A DNA stretch of 64,000 nt from an uncultured Adlercreutzia sp. (GCA_910589165.1 CAJUSP010000005.1:72318-136317); one strand, 5' to 3'. Counted from the stretch's first letter, positions 17,604-26,500 are shown. Numbers and translations are program-made. Notes: generated by a model not told the origin, from the sequence alone.

Positions 17604-18611
17604 GTGAAAAGACGTCAGTTCGTCGCCCTGGCCGCTACAGCGGCTGCAAGCTGCCTGATCCCCGGCCTTACCGGGTGCAGCGGCTCGAACAACTACCAGC
17701 CGACCCTCAAGGACGCCCAGGTGTCTGCGCCGGTCATCGGCGAGGAGGGCACCCTGCGCGTGGGAGTCAACACCGAGAACCCGCCTCTGGCGGGCATGGG
17801 CAACGGCAAGATCATCGGCATCGACGTGGACATCGCCGCCGCCCTGGCCGACGACTTGGGTCTGAAGCTGTCGGTTGTCAGCATCGAGGGCGACCCCTCG
17901 GCCGCCATCGCCGAGGGCAAGGTCGACGTCGTCATGGGTATCGACGACTCGAACAACGAGGGCGACTTCTGGCTCTCGTCGTCGTACCTGCCCACGGGCA
18001 TCGCGCTGTTCGCCCTCACGCCCGATGCGGGTGTGCCCACGGTTGACGGGGGCGCCACCTTCGCCGCCCAGGTTTCCTCGAAGAGCGCTTGGGCCGTTTC
18101 GAACCAGTTCGGCGACGGGTCGCTCACGCCCACCGACACCCTGAAGGAGGCCTTCGAGGCCCTGCAGGCCGGCACGGTGCAGTACGTGGCGGCCGACGCC
18201 ATCATCGGCATGTACTCCGCCCACGGCCAGGGGCTCGACGTGTCCATCGTGGCCATGCTTATGAAGCCGAGCGGCTACTGCATGGGCGTCTCCAGCGAGA
18301 ACGTCGATCTGCAGACGGTGGCCGGCGACGCGCTCGCGAACCTCGTGAGCAACGGCACCATCGACGTCATCGAGCGCAAGTGGCTCGGCGAGCCCGTCGT
18401 GCTGGAGGGGCTCACCATCGTCGGGGACAACTCTGTTTCCGCCGTGGGCACCGACGAGGGATCCGATGGCTCCGATACCGAAACGACCGAGGGCGACGGC
18501 TCCGACGATGCGGGTGACGGCTCCGATGCGGGCGACGGCTCGGAAGAGTCGTCGGGCGATGAGGAGGGCACCCAGGACGAGTCCTCTGCCGACGACGAGG
18601 ACACCGAGTAG
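17604..18611 (+). CDS. Solute-binding lipoprotein, bacterial extracellular solute-binding family 3
   Basis: 335 residues. The N-terminus (MKRRQFVALAA...LTGC) has an RR motif and a lipobox with Cys25, so it is exported and lipid-anchored. Residues ~50-270 match family 3 amino-acid-binding proteins: GTLRVGVNTENPPLAGM, IIGIDVDIAAALADDLGLKL, EGKVDVVMGIDD. The last ~70 residues are acidic low-complexity (repeated D-G-S/E), an unusual tail for a binding protein. The start is GTG 17604 after GGAGGA. No ABC permease or ATPase gene is adjacent, so it is an orphan receptor or works with a transporter elsewhere. Confidence 0.85.
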   Translation: MKRRQFVALAATAAASCLIPGLTGCSGSNNYQPTLKDAQVSAPVIGEEGTLRVGVNTENPPLAGMGNGKIIGIDVDIAAALADDLGLKLSVVSIEGDPSAAIAEGKVDVVMGIDDSNNEGDFWLSSSYLPTGIALFALTPDAGVPTVDGGATFAAQVSSKSAWAVSNQFGDGSLTPTDTLKEAFEALQAGTVQYVAADAIIGMYSAHGQGLDVSIVAMLMKPSGYCMGVSSENVDLQTVAGDALANLVSNGTIDVIERKWLGEPVVLEGLTIVGDNSVSAVGTDEGSDGSDTETTEGDGSDDAGDGSDAGDGSEESSGDEEGTQDESSADDEDTE

Positions 18612-18642
18612 CCGAAAACCGCTCCTTCCGCCTTAAGCCACG

Positions 18643-18680
18643 AAAAAAAGGGGCGCCGCAGATGCAACCTGCGGCGCCCC
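18643..18680 (-). terminator. Convergent terminator between lipoprotein gene and suf genes
   Basis: GGGGCGCCGCAG (18650-18661) and CTGCGGCGCCCC (18669-18680) form a 12-bp stem. The A7 run at 18643-18649 gives a U-tract for the minus-strand suf transcript; on the plus strand the tail is only CTTGTTGTT. Confidence 0.85.
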
Positions 18681-18703
18681 CTTGTTGTTGCGGTCCTTAG
18701 ACT

Positions 18704-19633
18704 CTAGCTGAGGAAGTCGTCGAGGATCTCGGCCTCGGCCTCCTCCTCGGTGAGCCCCAGCGTCATGAGCTTCACGATCTGGTCGCCGGCGATCTTGCCG
18801 ATGGCGGCCTCGTGCACGAGCATGGCGTCCTCGCTGGCGGCCTCGATGCCCGGAATGGCCTTCACCTTGGCGTTGCCCATGATGATGGCGTCGCACTGCA
18901 CGTGCCCGCGGCAGGCGCACTCGCCGATGACGAGCGGGTTGAAGATCTGCACGGAATCGTCCTGGGCCACCGAGCGGGAGATGACCTGTACGCTGGAGCC
19001 CTCGCCCTTCAGCTCCACCTTCATGTTGGATACGGCCGTCTGGGTGCCGTGGGTGAGCAGCTTCTCGGTGAGCACCAGCTTGGCGTTGGCGCCCAGCTCG
19101 GCGTTGGTGTCGCGCTCAGTGGAGGTGACGCCACGCAGCTGCACCATTTCCATCTCGCAGGAGGAGCCCTCCTCCATGTACACGTTGGTGGTGGGGTTCA
19201 GGATGCGCTCGCCGGTGCCCTCGCCTTCGCCATAGTGCTTCTCCACGTAGCGCACGCGGCTGTTCTTACCCAGGTAGAAGCTGTGGATGCCGTCGTGCTC
19301 GGAAGCATCGTGGCTATCGTTGTGGATGCCGCAGCCGGCGATGATGGTGACGTCGCAGTCCTCGCCGATGTAGAAGGTGTTATACACCACGTCCTTCAGG
19401 CCGCTCTTCGTGACGATGACGGGGATATACACCGTCTCGCCCTTGGTGCCGGGCGCGATGCGGATGTCGATGCCGGGGTTGTCGGTCTTGGTCTCGATAT
19501 CGATGTAGGCCGACGAGTGGCGCTCTACCAACTCGCCGTCCTTGCGGATGTTGAAGGCGCCCTTGGGCATGCCGTGCATGCTGGCAATCTCCTCCAACAG
19601 GTTTTCATCAATAGGGGAAAGGTCTACAGCCAT
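18704..19633 (-). CDS. SufB/SufD-family Fe-S cluster assembly protein (minimal SUF scaffold)
   Basis: 309 residues starting MAVDLSPIDENLLEEIA. The C-terminal two thirds form the SufBD beta-helix core (GIHSFYLGKNSRVRYVEKHYGEG, RSVAQDDSVQIFNPLVIGECACRGHVQCDAIIMG), including the conserved ECACRGH segment that fits a cluster or Cys transfer site. Canonical SufB and SufD have 400-480 residues; this single short protein resembles the scaffold of two-gene SufBC systems in archaea and strict anaerobes (called SMS in recent literature). It would build [Fe-S] clusters with SufC encoded just upstream. No SufS desulfurase or SufU is nearby. Confidence 0.87.
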   Translation of the reverse strand: MAVDLSPIDENLLEEIASMHGMPKGAFNIRKDGELVERHSSAYIDIETKTDNPGIDIRIAPGTKGETVYIPVIVTKSGLKDVVYNTFYIGEDCDVTIIAGCGIHNDSHDASEHDGIHSFYLGKNSRVRYVEKHYGEGEGTGERILNPTTNVYMEEGSSCEMEMVQLRGVTSTERDTNAELGANAKLVLTEKLLTHGTQTAVSNMKVELKGEGSSVQVISRSVAQDDSVQIFNPLVIGECACRGHVQCDAIIMGNAKVKAIPGIEAASEDAMLVHEAAIGKIAGDQIVKLMTLGLTEEEAEAEILDDFLS

Positions 19634-19641
19634 GGTTGCTC

Positions 19642-20418
19642 CTAGCAAGTGGTGGGGATTTCGGTGAGGTGCAGCTCGGTGGGAACCGACAGCGGGCAGC
19701 CGTGGTCGTCCAGGCTGCGGGCGGCGAAGCCCAGCTGCGGCATGAGCTCGGCCGGGGTGCCGGTGGCCGCCACCTTGCCGGCCTGCAAAAGCACGATCTC
19801 GTCGGCCAGCGAGATGATGCGCTCCTGGTGCGAGATGATGACGATGGAGCGGCCGTCGCGGGCCTCGTGGATGTCGCGGAACGTCTCGGTGAGGCGATCG
19901 AAGCTCCACAGGTCGATGCCGGCCTCGGGCTCGTCGTAGATAGCGAGCTTCGGGTCGCGGGCCAGAATGGTGGCGATCTCGATGCGCTTCACCTCGCCGC
20001 CCGAGAGCGACTTGTCCACCTCGCGGGTCAGGTAGCTCGCCGAGCACAGTCCCACCTTCGACAGGTACTCGTTGCAGGCGAGCATGGGCAGCTTCTTGCC
20101 GGCGGCGATGTCGAGCAGCTTCTTCACCTTCATGCCGCGGAAGCGGGCCGGCTGCTGGAAGCCGTAACCGATGCCCAAGCGCGCGCGCTCGGTGATGGGC
20201 AGGTTCGTGATGTCCTCGCCGTTGAACTCGATGGTGCCGCTCGTGGGCTGCTCGATGCCCATGATGAGCTTGGCCAGGGTGGATTTGCCGCCGCCGTTGG
20301 GGCCGGTGATCACCGTGAAGCGGTCGTCGGGGATGGTAAGCGACAGGTCGTCGATGATGCGCTTGGTGCCGCCGTCGTCGGCCGGCACCTCGAACACCAG
20401 GTTCTTCAGTTCAAGCAT
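19642..20418 (-). CDS. sufC: SufC-like Fe-S assembly ATPase
   Basis: 258 residues, a lone ABC ATPase. It has Walker A GPNGGGKST, the signature LSGGEVKRIEIA and Walker B LAIYDEPEAGID, with the SufC-typical E-P-E-A-G-I-D-x-W and FQQPARFRG segments. SufC hydrolyses ATP to drive conformational changes in the SufB/D scaffold in the cytosol. It is the first gene of a two-gene operon; the SufB/D-like gene starts 8 bp after its stop. Confidence 0.92.
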   Translation of the reverse strand: MLELKNLVFEVPADDGGTKRIIDDLSLTIPDDRFTVITGPNGGGKSTLAKLIMGIEQPTSGTIEFNGEDITNLPITERARLGIGYGFQQPARFRGMKVKKLLDIAAGKKLPMLACNEYLSKVGLCSASYLTREVDKSLSGGEVKRIEIATILARDPKLAIYDEPEAGIDLWSFDRLTETFRDIHEARDGRSIVIISHQERIISLADEIVLLQAGKVAATGTPAELMPQLGFAARSLDDHGCPLSVPTELHLTEIPTTC

Positions 20419-20614
20419 GGATTGCTCCGTATCTCGTCTCGGATGTCGTCTTGCTTTTCGGGCTGATTATAGCGAAACAGCCCAGCTTCGCGGAGAAATA
20501 ATAACGACACCATGAAGGATGCAAGGAAAGGGGATGGGGGCAGGTAGAATAGGGGGCGAAACCAGCGCAGGGGCGCCACCGGTACGGACGGGCGCCCGTT
20601 GAGAAGGGATTTCC

Positions 20615-23524
20615 ATGACCGATATCGCAGCCATCGCCGCCGCCCACGGCTTCACGCTCGAGGGCTCTCAGTCCATCGCCGAGGTGGAGGGCACCGTGCA
20701 CCTCATGAATCACGCCGCTTCCGGCGCGCGCCTCATGTGGATCGCCAACGACGACGCGAACAAGGCGTTCTCCATCACCTTCAAGACTCCGGCCGCCGAC
20801 GACACCGGCGTGTTCCACATCTTGGAGCACTCGGTGCTGTGCGGTTCAGAGAAGTTCCCGGTGAAGGAGCCGTTCGTGAACCTGCTGAAGTCCTCGATGC
20901 AGACGTTCCTGAACGCCATGACCTTCCCGGACAAGACCATGTACCCGGTGGCCTCCACCAACGAGCAGGACCTCGTGAACCTCATGGACGTGTACCTGGA
21001 CGCGGTGTTCCACCCCGACATCTACCGCCGCCCGCAGATCTTTCAGCAGGAGGGCTGGCATCTGGAAGTGGAAGGGGAGGGCGACAGCCGCCGCCTCGTG
21101 TACAACGGCGTGGTGTACAACGAGATGAAGGGCGCCCTTTCCGACCCCGACTCGGTGCTCTACGACACGCTTTCGGCGGCGCTGTTCCCCGACACCACCT
21201 ACCGCTTCGAATCGGGCGGCACGCCCGCGGCCATTCCGAGCCTCACCTACGAGGGCTTCCTCGACAACCACCGCCGCCACTACCGCCCCGACAACGCCTA
21301 CATCATCCTCTACGGCAATCTGGACATCGACCGCTTCCTCGGGTTCATCGACGAGGGCTACCTCGGCCCCCTGGCCGGCGCCGACCGCGCCGGGGCACCC
21401 AACCCTCTCACGCTGCAGGCGCCCGTCGTCTGCGACCTGGCGCGGGCCTCGATGGCCACCACGCCGGAGAACGCCTGCACGGCGGTGGGCTACGTGGTGG
21501 GCACGGCCGCCGAGCGCGAGCGGCTCATGGCCGCCGACATTCTCATCGACGCCATCCTGGGGTCCAACGAGGCGCCGATGAAGCGCGCGCTGCTGGATGC
21601 CGGCGTGGCCGACGACGTGGTGGCCTACCTGGCCGATTCGGTGGCCCAGCCCTTCGCCGTGGTGTCGCTGAAGGGCGCCCGCGAGGGGGCGGCGGCCACG
21701 CTGAAGGAGGTGGTGGCCCGCGAGGCGGCGCGCCTGGCCGACGGCGGCCTCGACCGCGAGCTGGTGGCCGCGGCGCTCTCCCACGCGGAGTTCGTCATGC
21801 GCGAGCGCAACTTCGGCTACCCCGACGGGGTGGTGCTGTCCATGAGCGTCATGGCCGGCTGGCTCTACGACGACGCCGACCCGACCGCCTACCTGCGCTA
21901 CGAGGATGCCTTCGCCGACTTGCGGGGCAAGCTCGACGAGGGCTACTTCGAGGCGCTTCTGCGCTCGCTCTTCCTGGAGAACGACCACTGGGCCTGCGCC
22001 GAGGTGGTGCCGGTGTCCGGTAGCGAGAACGCGGAAGAGGAGGCCGAGGAGCGTGCGGTGGCTGCCGCCTTGGGCGAGGCCGTCGACTTCGACGCCGTTG
22101 AAGAGGCGGTGGAGAAGCTGCGCGCGGCCCAGGAGGCACCCGATGCGCCCGAGGCCGTGGCGAAGCTGCCGCAGCTCACCCGCGCCGATATCGGGCCGGC
22201 GCCGGCCGAGGAGCCCTGGCGGGTGGAAGAGGCGGCAGGCATGGCTTGCATCCGCCACGAGGTGCCCACCCGTGGCATCGCGTACGTGTACCGCTACTTC
22301 TCCCTCGACGGTCTCACCTTCGAGGAGATCCCCTACGCCACGGTGCTCGCCTTCGTGCTCGGCAAGCTCGCCACGGCGCGTCGCAGCGCCGCCGAGCTCG
22401 ACACCCTCGTGCAGGCGCGCCTGGGCAACCTCGGGTTCGCCTGCGAGGTGCACGAGGCGGCCGATAACCGCGAGAAGCTTACCCCCGTGTTCGTCGTGGG
22501 CGCCTCGGCGCTGTCCGAGAATGTGGCGTACACGGTGTCGCTCGTGCGCGAGGTGCTCGCCGAGACCGATTTTGCCGACACCGCCCGCATCCGCGACATC
22601 CTCGCCCAGTGCCGCCTGGCCATGGAGCAGTCCTTCGCGAGTGCTGGCCACAGCTCGGCCATGGCGCGCGTGGCCTCCTACTACCTGCCCGCCGCCGTGC
22701 TGCGCGAGGCGGCCGGCGGGGTGCACTTCTACCGCTTCCTGCGCGATTTGCTTGAGAACTACGACGAGCGTGCCGAGGGCCTGGTGGCGAAGCTCCAAGA
22801 GCTGGCGGGCCGCCTGTTCGTCGACGGCGCGTGCACCCTCTCCTTCGCTGGCAGCGACGACGATTTCGTCCGCTTCGTGGAAGCCGGGCCTGCGCTCGGG
22901 GGAGCAGCGGCGCCCGCTGCCCTCGTGGTGCCCGCGCCCGTTTTGCGCCGTGAGGCCTTCGTCGTGCCCACCGACGTCACCTACACCGCCATGGGCTACG
23001 ACGCCGACCTGCTCGGCGCCCCCTACAGCGGCGCGTGGCTCGTGGCGAGCCGCATCTTGTCCTACGACTACCTGTGGAGCGAGGTGCGCGTGAAGGGCGG
23101 CGCCTACGGGGCCGGCTTCAAGGTGGTACGCTCGGGCAACAGCCGCTTCTACTCCTATCGCGACCCGCGCATCGACGAGACCGTCGAGCGCTTCGCCGGC
23201 GCAGGCTCGTGGCTGGCCGGCCAGTTCGCGCCCACCGCATCCGAGCTTGACGGCTACGTGGTGTCCACGGCGGCCTCTATGGACGCGCCGGTGAAGGCCC
23301 GCTCGCTCGTGCGGCGCCAGGACGGCATGTACTTCGCCGGCACCACCCTGGCCGATCGCGCCCGCACTCGCGACGAGGTGGTGGCCGCCACCCTCGAGGA
23401 GATTCGCGCCGCAGGGCCGGTGGTCGACAGCGTGGCCGGCGCCGAGGCGGTCTGCGTCTTCGGCAACCGCGAGATCATCGAGGCCGCCAATGCTGGACTT
23501 ACCGTGATCGATCTGGTCAGCTAA
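20615..23524 (+). CDS. M16C-family zinc metallopeptidase (presequence-protease-like)
   Basis: 969 residues, about the size of PreP/Cym1. The inverted zinc motif H-I-L-E-H (~residue 69), followed by SVLCGSEKFPVKEPF and MTFPDKTMYPVAS, is the M16C signature, and the downstream NEMKGALSDPDSVL supplies the third ligand region. Four homologous domains are expected, the second half inactive. These enzymes digest peptides up to a few kDa; with no signal peptide it is probably cytosolic. It is divergent from sufC and has GAGAAGGGA before ATG. Confidence 0.92.
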   Translation: MTDIAAIAAAHGFTLEGSQSIAEVEGTVHLMNHAASGARLMWIANDDANKAFSITFKTPAADDTGVFHILEHSVLCGSEKFPVKEPFVNLLKSSMQTFLNAMTFPDKTMYPVASTNEQDLVNLMDVYLDAVFHPDIYRRPQIFQQEGWHLEVEGEGDSRRLVYNGVVYNEMKGALSDPDSVLYDTLSAALFPDTTYRFESGGTPAAIPSLTYEGFLDNHRRHYRPDNAYIILYGNLDIDRFLGFIDEGYLGPLAGADRAGAPNPLTLQAPVVCDLARASMATTPENACTAVGYVVGTAAERERLMAADILIDAILGSNEAPMKRALLDAGVADDVVAYLADSVAQPFAVVSLKGAREGAAATLKEVVAREAARLADGGLDRELVAAALSHAEFVMRERNFGYPDGVVLSMSVMAGWLYDDADPTAYLRYEDAFADLRGKLDEGYFEALLRSLFLENDHWACAEVVPVSGSENAEEEAEERAVAAALGEAVDFDAVEEAVEKLRAAQEAPDAPEAVAKLPQLTRADIGPAPAEEPWRVEEAAGMACIRHEVPTRGIAYVYRYFSLDGLTFEEIPYATVLAFVLGKLATARRSAAELDTLVQARLGNLGFACEVHEAADNREKLTPVFVVGASALSENVAYTVSLVREVLAETDFADTARIRDILAQCRLAMEQSFASAGHSSAMARVASYYLPAAVLREAAGGVHFYRFLRDLLENYDERAEGLVAKLQELAGRLFVDGACTLSFAGSDDDFVRFVEAGPALGGAAAPAALVVPAPVLRREAFVVPTDVTYTAMGYDADLLGAPYSGAWLVASRILSYDYLWSEVRVKGGAYGAGFKVVRSGNSRFYSYRDPRIDETVERFAGAGSWLAGQFAPTASELDGYVVSTAASMDAPVKARSLVRRQDGMYFAGTTLADRARTRDEVVAATLEEIRAAGPVVDSVAGAEAVCVFGNREIIEAANAGLTVIDLVS

Positions 23525-23568
23525 AGCGCATCGGGTATAATGCGGGATTCGAGCAGAAAGGACGCCCC

Positions 23569-23868
23569 ATGGCAGACCCCCAGGGCTTTTCCCATATCAC
23601 GGTGACCGCCGCCGACGATGACGACATCGTCATCCAGGCCGGCATTGTCGAGCCCGCCGAGCCGGAGCTCGAGCTGGAACCGGAACTCGAGCCCGAGCAG
23701 GAGCCAGAGCCGGAACCCGAGCCCGAGGCCGCTCCGTCTGACGGCTACCACGAGACGACGCTCGCCGACTTGGAGTCCGTGAAGATGTCGCGGGCCCAGA
23801 AGGCCGTCATCGTGGTGGCGCTGCTCGGCATTATCGCCTTCGTGGCCTGGTACCTGCTGGCCCGCTAG
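23569..23868 (+). CDS. Small acidic single-pass membrane protein of unknown function
   Basis: 99 residues: a short N-terminal segment, then a Glu/Pro-rich stretch of E-P and E-L-E units (~residues 28-56), then a basic-flanked membrane helix (AVIVVALLGIIAFVAWYLLA) at the very C-terminus. The layout suggests a tail-anchored cytoplasmic protein. It has an AGAAAGGA ribosome-binding site and lies 44 bp after the peptidase gene and just before another acidic membrane protein, perhaps in the same transcript. I recognise no family. Confidence 0.75.
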   Translation: MADPQGFSHITVTAADDDDIVIQAGIVEPAEPELELEPELEPEQEPEPEPEPEAAPSDGYHETTLADLESVKMSRAQKAVIVVALLGIIAFVAWYLLAR

Positions 23869-23915
23869 GCTCACCGCCAGTTCTTTACACGCAGCCGGAA
23901 AGAAGAAAGAGGAAC

Positions 23916-25052
23916 ATGGTGCAGAACAACAATCCCGAACCCCGCGACTCCGTAGAGGCCGAGGATATCGTCATCGGCGAGGAGGGCGTTTTCGAAGAGG
24001 TCGACCTGGCCGATGAGACGCCGGTGGACGACGAGGGCTTCGAGGCGGGGGAGTCGCTCGGCGACGAGGCCGCCTTCGACAACTTCTACGCTGGACGTCC
24101 GCTGGGCGGCGCCGACGCGGCCCCGGTGCCCGATGCCGTGCCCTTGGGCGTGGTCCGCGAGGCCGCCGTCACCCGTGCCGACGAGAAGGCCGCCCGCTCG
24201 GGCAAGGGCCGCGGCCGCCACGCGCGCCACGCGAGCAATCTGCCCGCCGACGAGGGCGGCTCCGGTAAATCCGACGTGCCCGAGTACATGCGCAAGTCGC
24301 GCCGCATGCGCCGTATCCTCATCGTCATCATCATCCTGCTCATCGCCATTCTGGCGGCGCTCGCGTACTTCGGCACGCAGCTCTACGAGGAAGCCACCTC
24401 CTCGGCGGTGCAGCAGGCGCTCACTACCGAGCAGGAGACCGACGCCATCGCCGCCGACGACGCCACCGACTCGGCCACCACGGCCAAGGTGACCACGGTG
24501 CCCGACCTCGTGGGCATCTTGGGGCTCACCCAAGACGAGGCCGTCGAGAAGCTGCAGCACGGCGCCCAGGCTGCCGAGCCGCGCGCGGTGAACGAGGAGG
24601 GCAACCCTATCAAGAGCGAGGTGCGCGTGGCCCTTACCGCCGAGCCGGCCGACAGCCGCACGGGCACGCCCACGGTGTATCTGGGCCTCGACGCCGACGG
24701 CAAGATCATCCAGGCGGGCTATTCCACGTCCACGAGCTCGCTGGGCTACGGCTCGCTCAGCTTCAAGGACGCCGTGGTCACCGAGAACATCATCGAGAAG
24801 ACGCTGGCTGAGGCGGGCATCCCCGTGCCCGAGGACGCGGTCACGCTGCCCGAGGATCCGGCCGAGTACACCTCGGTGGACACCGATGGCAAGACCACCA
24901 CGAAGGAGTACTGCTCGTTTAGCGGCGAGGTGGATATTGAGGGCGTGCCCCACACCTGGTCGGCGGTGCTCTCCTACGACTACGCCATGGCCAACGCCTC
25001 CGACAACCTGGCCGACACCGTCCGAACGATTTTTGTGTACGTCAACGCATAG
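23916..25052 (+). CDS. Single-pass membrane protein with acidic cytoplasmic half and extracytoplasmic domain, unknown function
   Basis: 378 residues. Residues 1-115 are acidic and disordered, with a basic patch (GKGRGRHARHA). Residues 127-132 (SRRMRR) precede a membrane helix at ~133-155, and the rest is predicted outside. A segment VPDLVGILGLTQDEAVEKL (~190-208) resembles the first half of a PASTA repeat but is not a full domain. The remaining ~170 residues look like a folded beta-rich domain I cannot name. It ends 5 bp before the infC promoter. Confidence 0.75.
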   Translation: MVQNNNPEPRDSVEAEDIVIGEEGVFEEVDLADETPVDDEGFEAGESLGDEAAFDNFYAGRPLGGADAAPVPDAVPLGVVREAAVTRADEKAARSGKGRGRHARHASNLPADEGGSGKSDVPEYMRKSRRMRRILIVIIILLIAILAALAYFGTQLYEEATSSAVQQALTTEQETDAIAADDATDSATTAKVTTVPDLVGILGLTQDEAVEKLQHGAQAAEPRAVNEEGNPIKSEVRVALTAEPADSRTGTPTVYLGLDADGKIIQAGYSTSTSSLGYGSLSFKDAVVTENIIEKTLAEAGIPVPEDAVTLPEDPAEYTSVDTDGKTTTKEYCSFSGEVDIEGVPHTWSAVLSYDYAMANASDNLADTVRTIFVYVNA

Positions 25053-25056
25053 GGGC

Positions 25057-25085
25057 TTGCATTCCGCGAACCGCGCGCCTATACT
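25057..25085 (+). promoter_or_regulatory. Promoter of the infC-rpmI-rplT operon
   Basis: TTGCAT (25057-25062) and TATACT (25080-25085) are 17 bp apart, the best-scoring promoter seen in the window. The predicted start of transcription near 25092 leaves a ~160-nt leader before infC. Confidence 0.8.
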
Positions 25086-25182
25086 AGGCAAGCTGTCAAT
25101 CAAGCGAGGGCGAAAGCTCTCCACCTGGTTCGGCGCCTTTAAGGTAGCTGATGGGTTCGCAGAATAGCTTTCTTTTGCGATG

Positions 25183-25219
25183 AAACCCGCCGTGCGCCCG
25201 AAAGGCCCGGCGGGTTTTT
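25183..25219 (+). terminator. Attenuator-like terminator in the infC leader
   Basis: AAACCCGCCG (25183-25192) pairs with CGGCGGGTTT (25208-25217) and is followed by TT to 25219. It stands between the promoter and the infC ribosome-binding site, so all transcription into the operon must pass it. This suggests regulated read-through, as known for L20/IF3 operons in other bacteria; no T-box motif was seen. Confidence 0.75.
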
Positions 25220-25236
25220 ATGTGTGAGAACACGAC

Positions 25237-25246
25237 AAGGAGGTGA
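25237..25246 (+). promoter_or_regulatory. Full-length Shine-Dalgarno AAGGAGGTGA deciding the infC start
   Basis: The ten bases AAGGAGGTGA are fully complementary to the usual 16S rRNA 3' end. The GTG inside it (25243-25245) cannot serve as start while base-paired; the in-frame ATA at 25252 lies 8 nt after GGAGG, the ideal spacing. Confidence 0.8.
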
Positions 25247-25251
25247 GCGCG

Positions 25252-25815
25252 ATAGCTGCTCAGGAGCCCCGGCTCAACGACGAGATCACCACGCGCGAGT
25301 GCCGTCTGATCGACTTCGATGGAAACCAGATGGGCGTGTACCCCACCGCCCAGGCCCAGCGAATCGCCGACGACATGAATCTCGACCTGGTGGAAATCGC
25401 CCCGAACGCCGACCCGCCCGTATGCCGCATCATGGATTACGGGAAGTTCAAGTACGACCAGGCCATCAAGGCCAAGCAGGCGCGTAAGAACCAGAACAAG
25501 ATCGAGGTCAAGGAAATGAAGTTCCGGCCGAAGATCGACATCGGGGATTACACGACCAAGAAGAAGCACGTCCTGCGCTTCCTCGAGGCCGGCAACAAGG
25601 TGAAGATCACCATCATGTTCCGCGGTCGTGAGATGGCTCATCCCGAGCAGGGCCTCTCCATTCTGGAGCGCCTCGCCGACGACCTGAAGGACGTGGCCGT
25701 CATCGAGAACCAGCCGAAGATGGAGGGCCGCAACATGCACATGCTCATCGCGCCGCTGCCCGCCCAGGCGAAGAAGAAAAAGGAAACCAAGACTGACGAA
25801 GGAAAGGACAACTAA
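25252..25815 (+). CDS. infC: Translation initiation factor IF-3 (probable AUA start)
   Basis: 187 residues from ATA 25252 (or 190 from GTG 25243). It matches IF3: [17 protein letters not shown], the N-domain; [13 protein letters not shown], the linker signature; and the C-domain [14 protein letters not shown] and [14 protein letters not shown]3 checks start-codon pairing on the 30S subunit. In E. coli infC uses AUU and represses itself through this; the AUA here, with a perfect Shine-Dalgarno, fits the same autocontrol. Its TAA overlaps the rpmI ATG by one base. Confidence 0.95.
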   Translation: MAAQEPRLNDEITTRECRLIDFDGNQMGVYPTAQAQRIADDMNLDLVEIAPNADPPVCRIMDYGKFKYDQAIKAKQARKNQNKIEVKEMKFRPKIDIGDYTTKKKHVLRFLEAGNKVKITIMFRGREMAHPEQGLSILERLADDLKDVAVIENQPKMEGRNMHMLIAPLPAQAKKKKETKTDEGKDN

Positions 25816-26012
25816 TGCCCAAGATGAAGACCCATCGCGGTATGGCCAAGCGCGTCCGCAAGACCGGCACTGGCAAGCTCATGCGCGCCAAGGCGTTCAA
25901 GAGCCACATCATGACCAAGAAGAGCCAGAAGCGCAAGCGCAACTTCCGCCACGAGACTGAGATCGCTGAGGCCGACACCAAGGTCGTCAAGCGCCAGCTC
26001 GGCCTTCGCTAG
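25815..26012 (+). CDS. rpmI: 50S ribosomal protein L35
   Basis: 65 residues, [21 protein letters not shown]..., a complete match to the L35 pattern, very basic. It is a structural protein of the large subunit. It overlaps infC by one base (TAATG), so the two are translationally coupled. Confidence 0.97.
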   Translation: MPKMKTHRGMAKRVRKTGTGKLMRAKAFKSHIMTKKSQKRKRNFRHETEIAEADTKVVKRQLGLR

Positions 26013-26043
26013 TTCCCTCACGTTTCCAAGGAGTGATTAAGAT

Positions 26044-26400
26044 ATGCCTCGTGTAAAGCGTTCCGTCCATGCCCGCAAGAAGCGTCGCACCGTCCTTTCC
26101 CGCGCGAAGGGCTACTATGGTGCGAAGTCCCGTTCCTACCGTGCCGCGAAGGAGCAGGTGCAGCATTCGCTTCAGTACATGTACCGCGACCGCCGCAACA
26201 AGAAGCGCGAGATCCGTCGTCTGTGGATCACCCGCATCAACGCGGCTGCCCGTCTGAACGGCCTGTCCTACTCGGTGTTCATGAACGGCCTGAAGAAGGC
26301 CGGCGTCGAGCTCGACCGCAAGGTGCTCGCCGACATGGCCGTGAACGACGCCCCGGCTTTCGCCGCCCTGGTTGAGGTTGCGAAGAAGGCTGTTGCCTAG
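26044..26400 (+). CDS. rplT: 50S ribosomal protein L20
   Basis: 118 residues with the L20 signatures [34 protein letters not shown] and [21 protein letters not shown]20 binds 23S rRNA early in assembly, and in several bacteria it represses its own operon by binding the leader mRNA; the structured leader here allows that, but no L20 site was identified. AAGGAGTG precedes the ATG. Confidence 0.97.
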   Translation: MPRVKRSVHARKKRRTVLSRAKGYYGAKSRSYRAAKEQVQHSLQYMYRDRRNKKREIRRLWITRINAAARLNGLSYSVFMNGLKKAGVELDRKVLADMAVNDAPAFAALVEVAKKAVA

Positions 26401-26432
26401 CGATTTGCGAGCGGAACCACCTCGCTGTATGG

Positions 26433-26458
26433 AAAGGAGCCCTGAGGGGCTCCTTTTT
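26433..26458 (+). terminator. Terminator of infC-rpmI-rplT
   Basis: AAAGGAGCCC (26433-26442) pairs with GGGCTCCTTT (26447-26456) across a 4-nt loop, followed by T's. Confidence 0.9.
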
Positions 26459-26478
26459 CGTTTGCGTCCGAATAAGAA

Positions 26479-26500
26479 AAAGACCCCGTGTGGGGTCTTT
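26479..26500 (-). terminator. Bidirectional terminator between rplT and the NifX-like gene
   Basis: AAAGACCCC-GTGT-GGGGTCTTT (26479-26500). The A-run on the left and T-run on the right let it work on both strands; it mainly serves the minus-strand gene ending at 26516. Confidence 0.85.

Noticed and set aside
25090..25220. T-box riboswitch upstream of infC
   Set aside because: No T-box antiterminator motif or specifier-loop pattern was seen.
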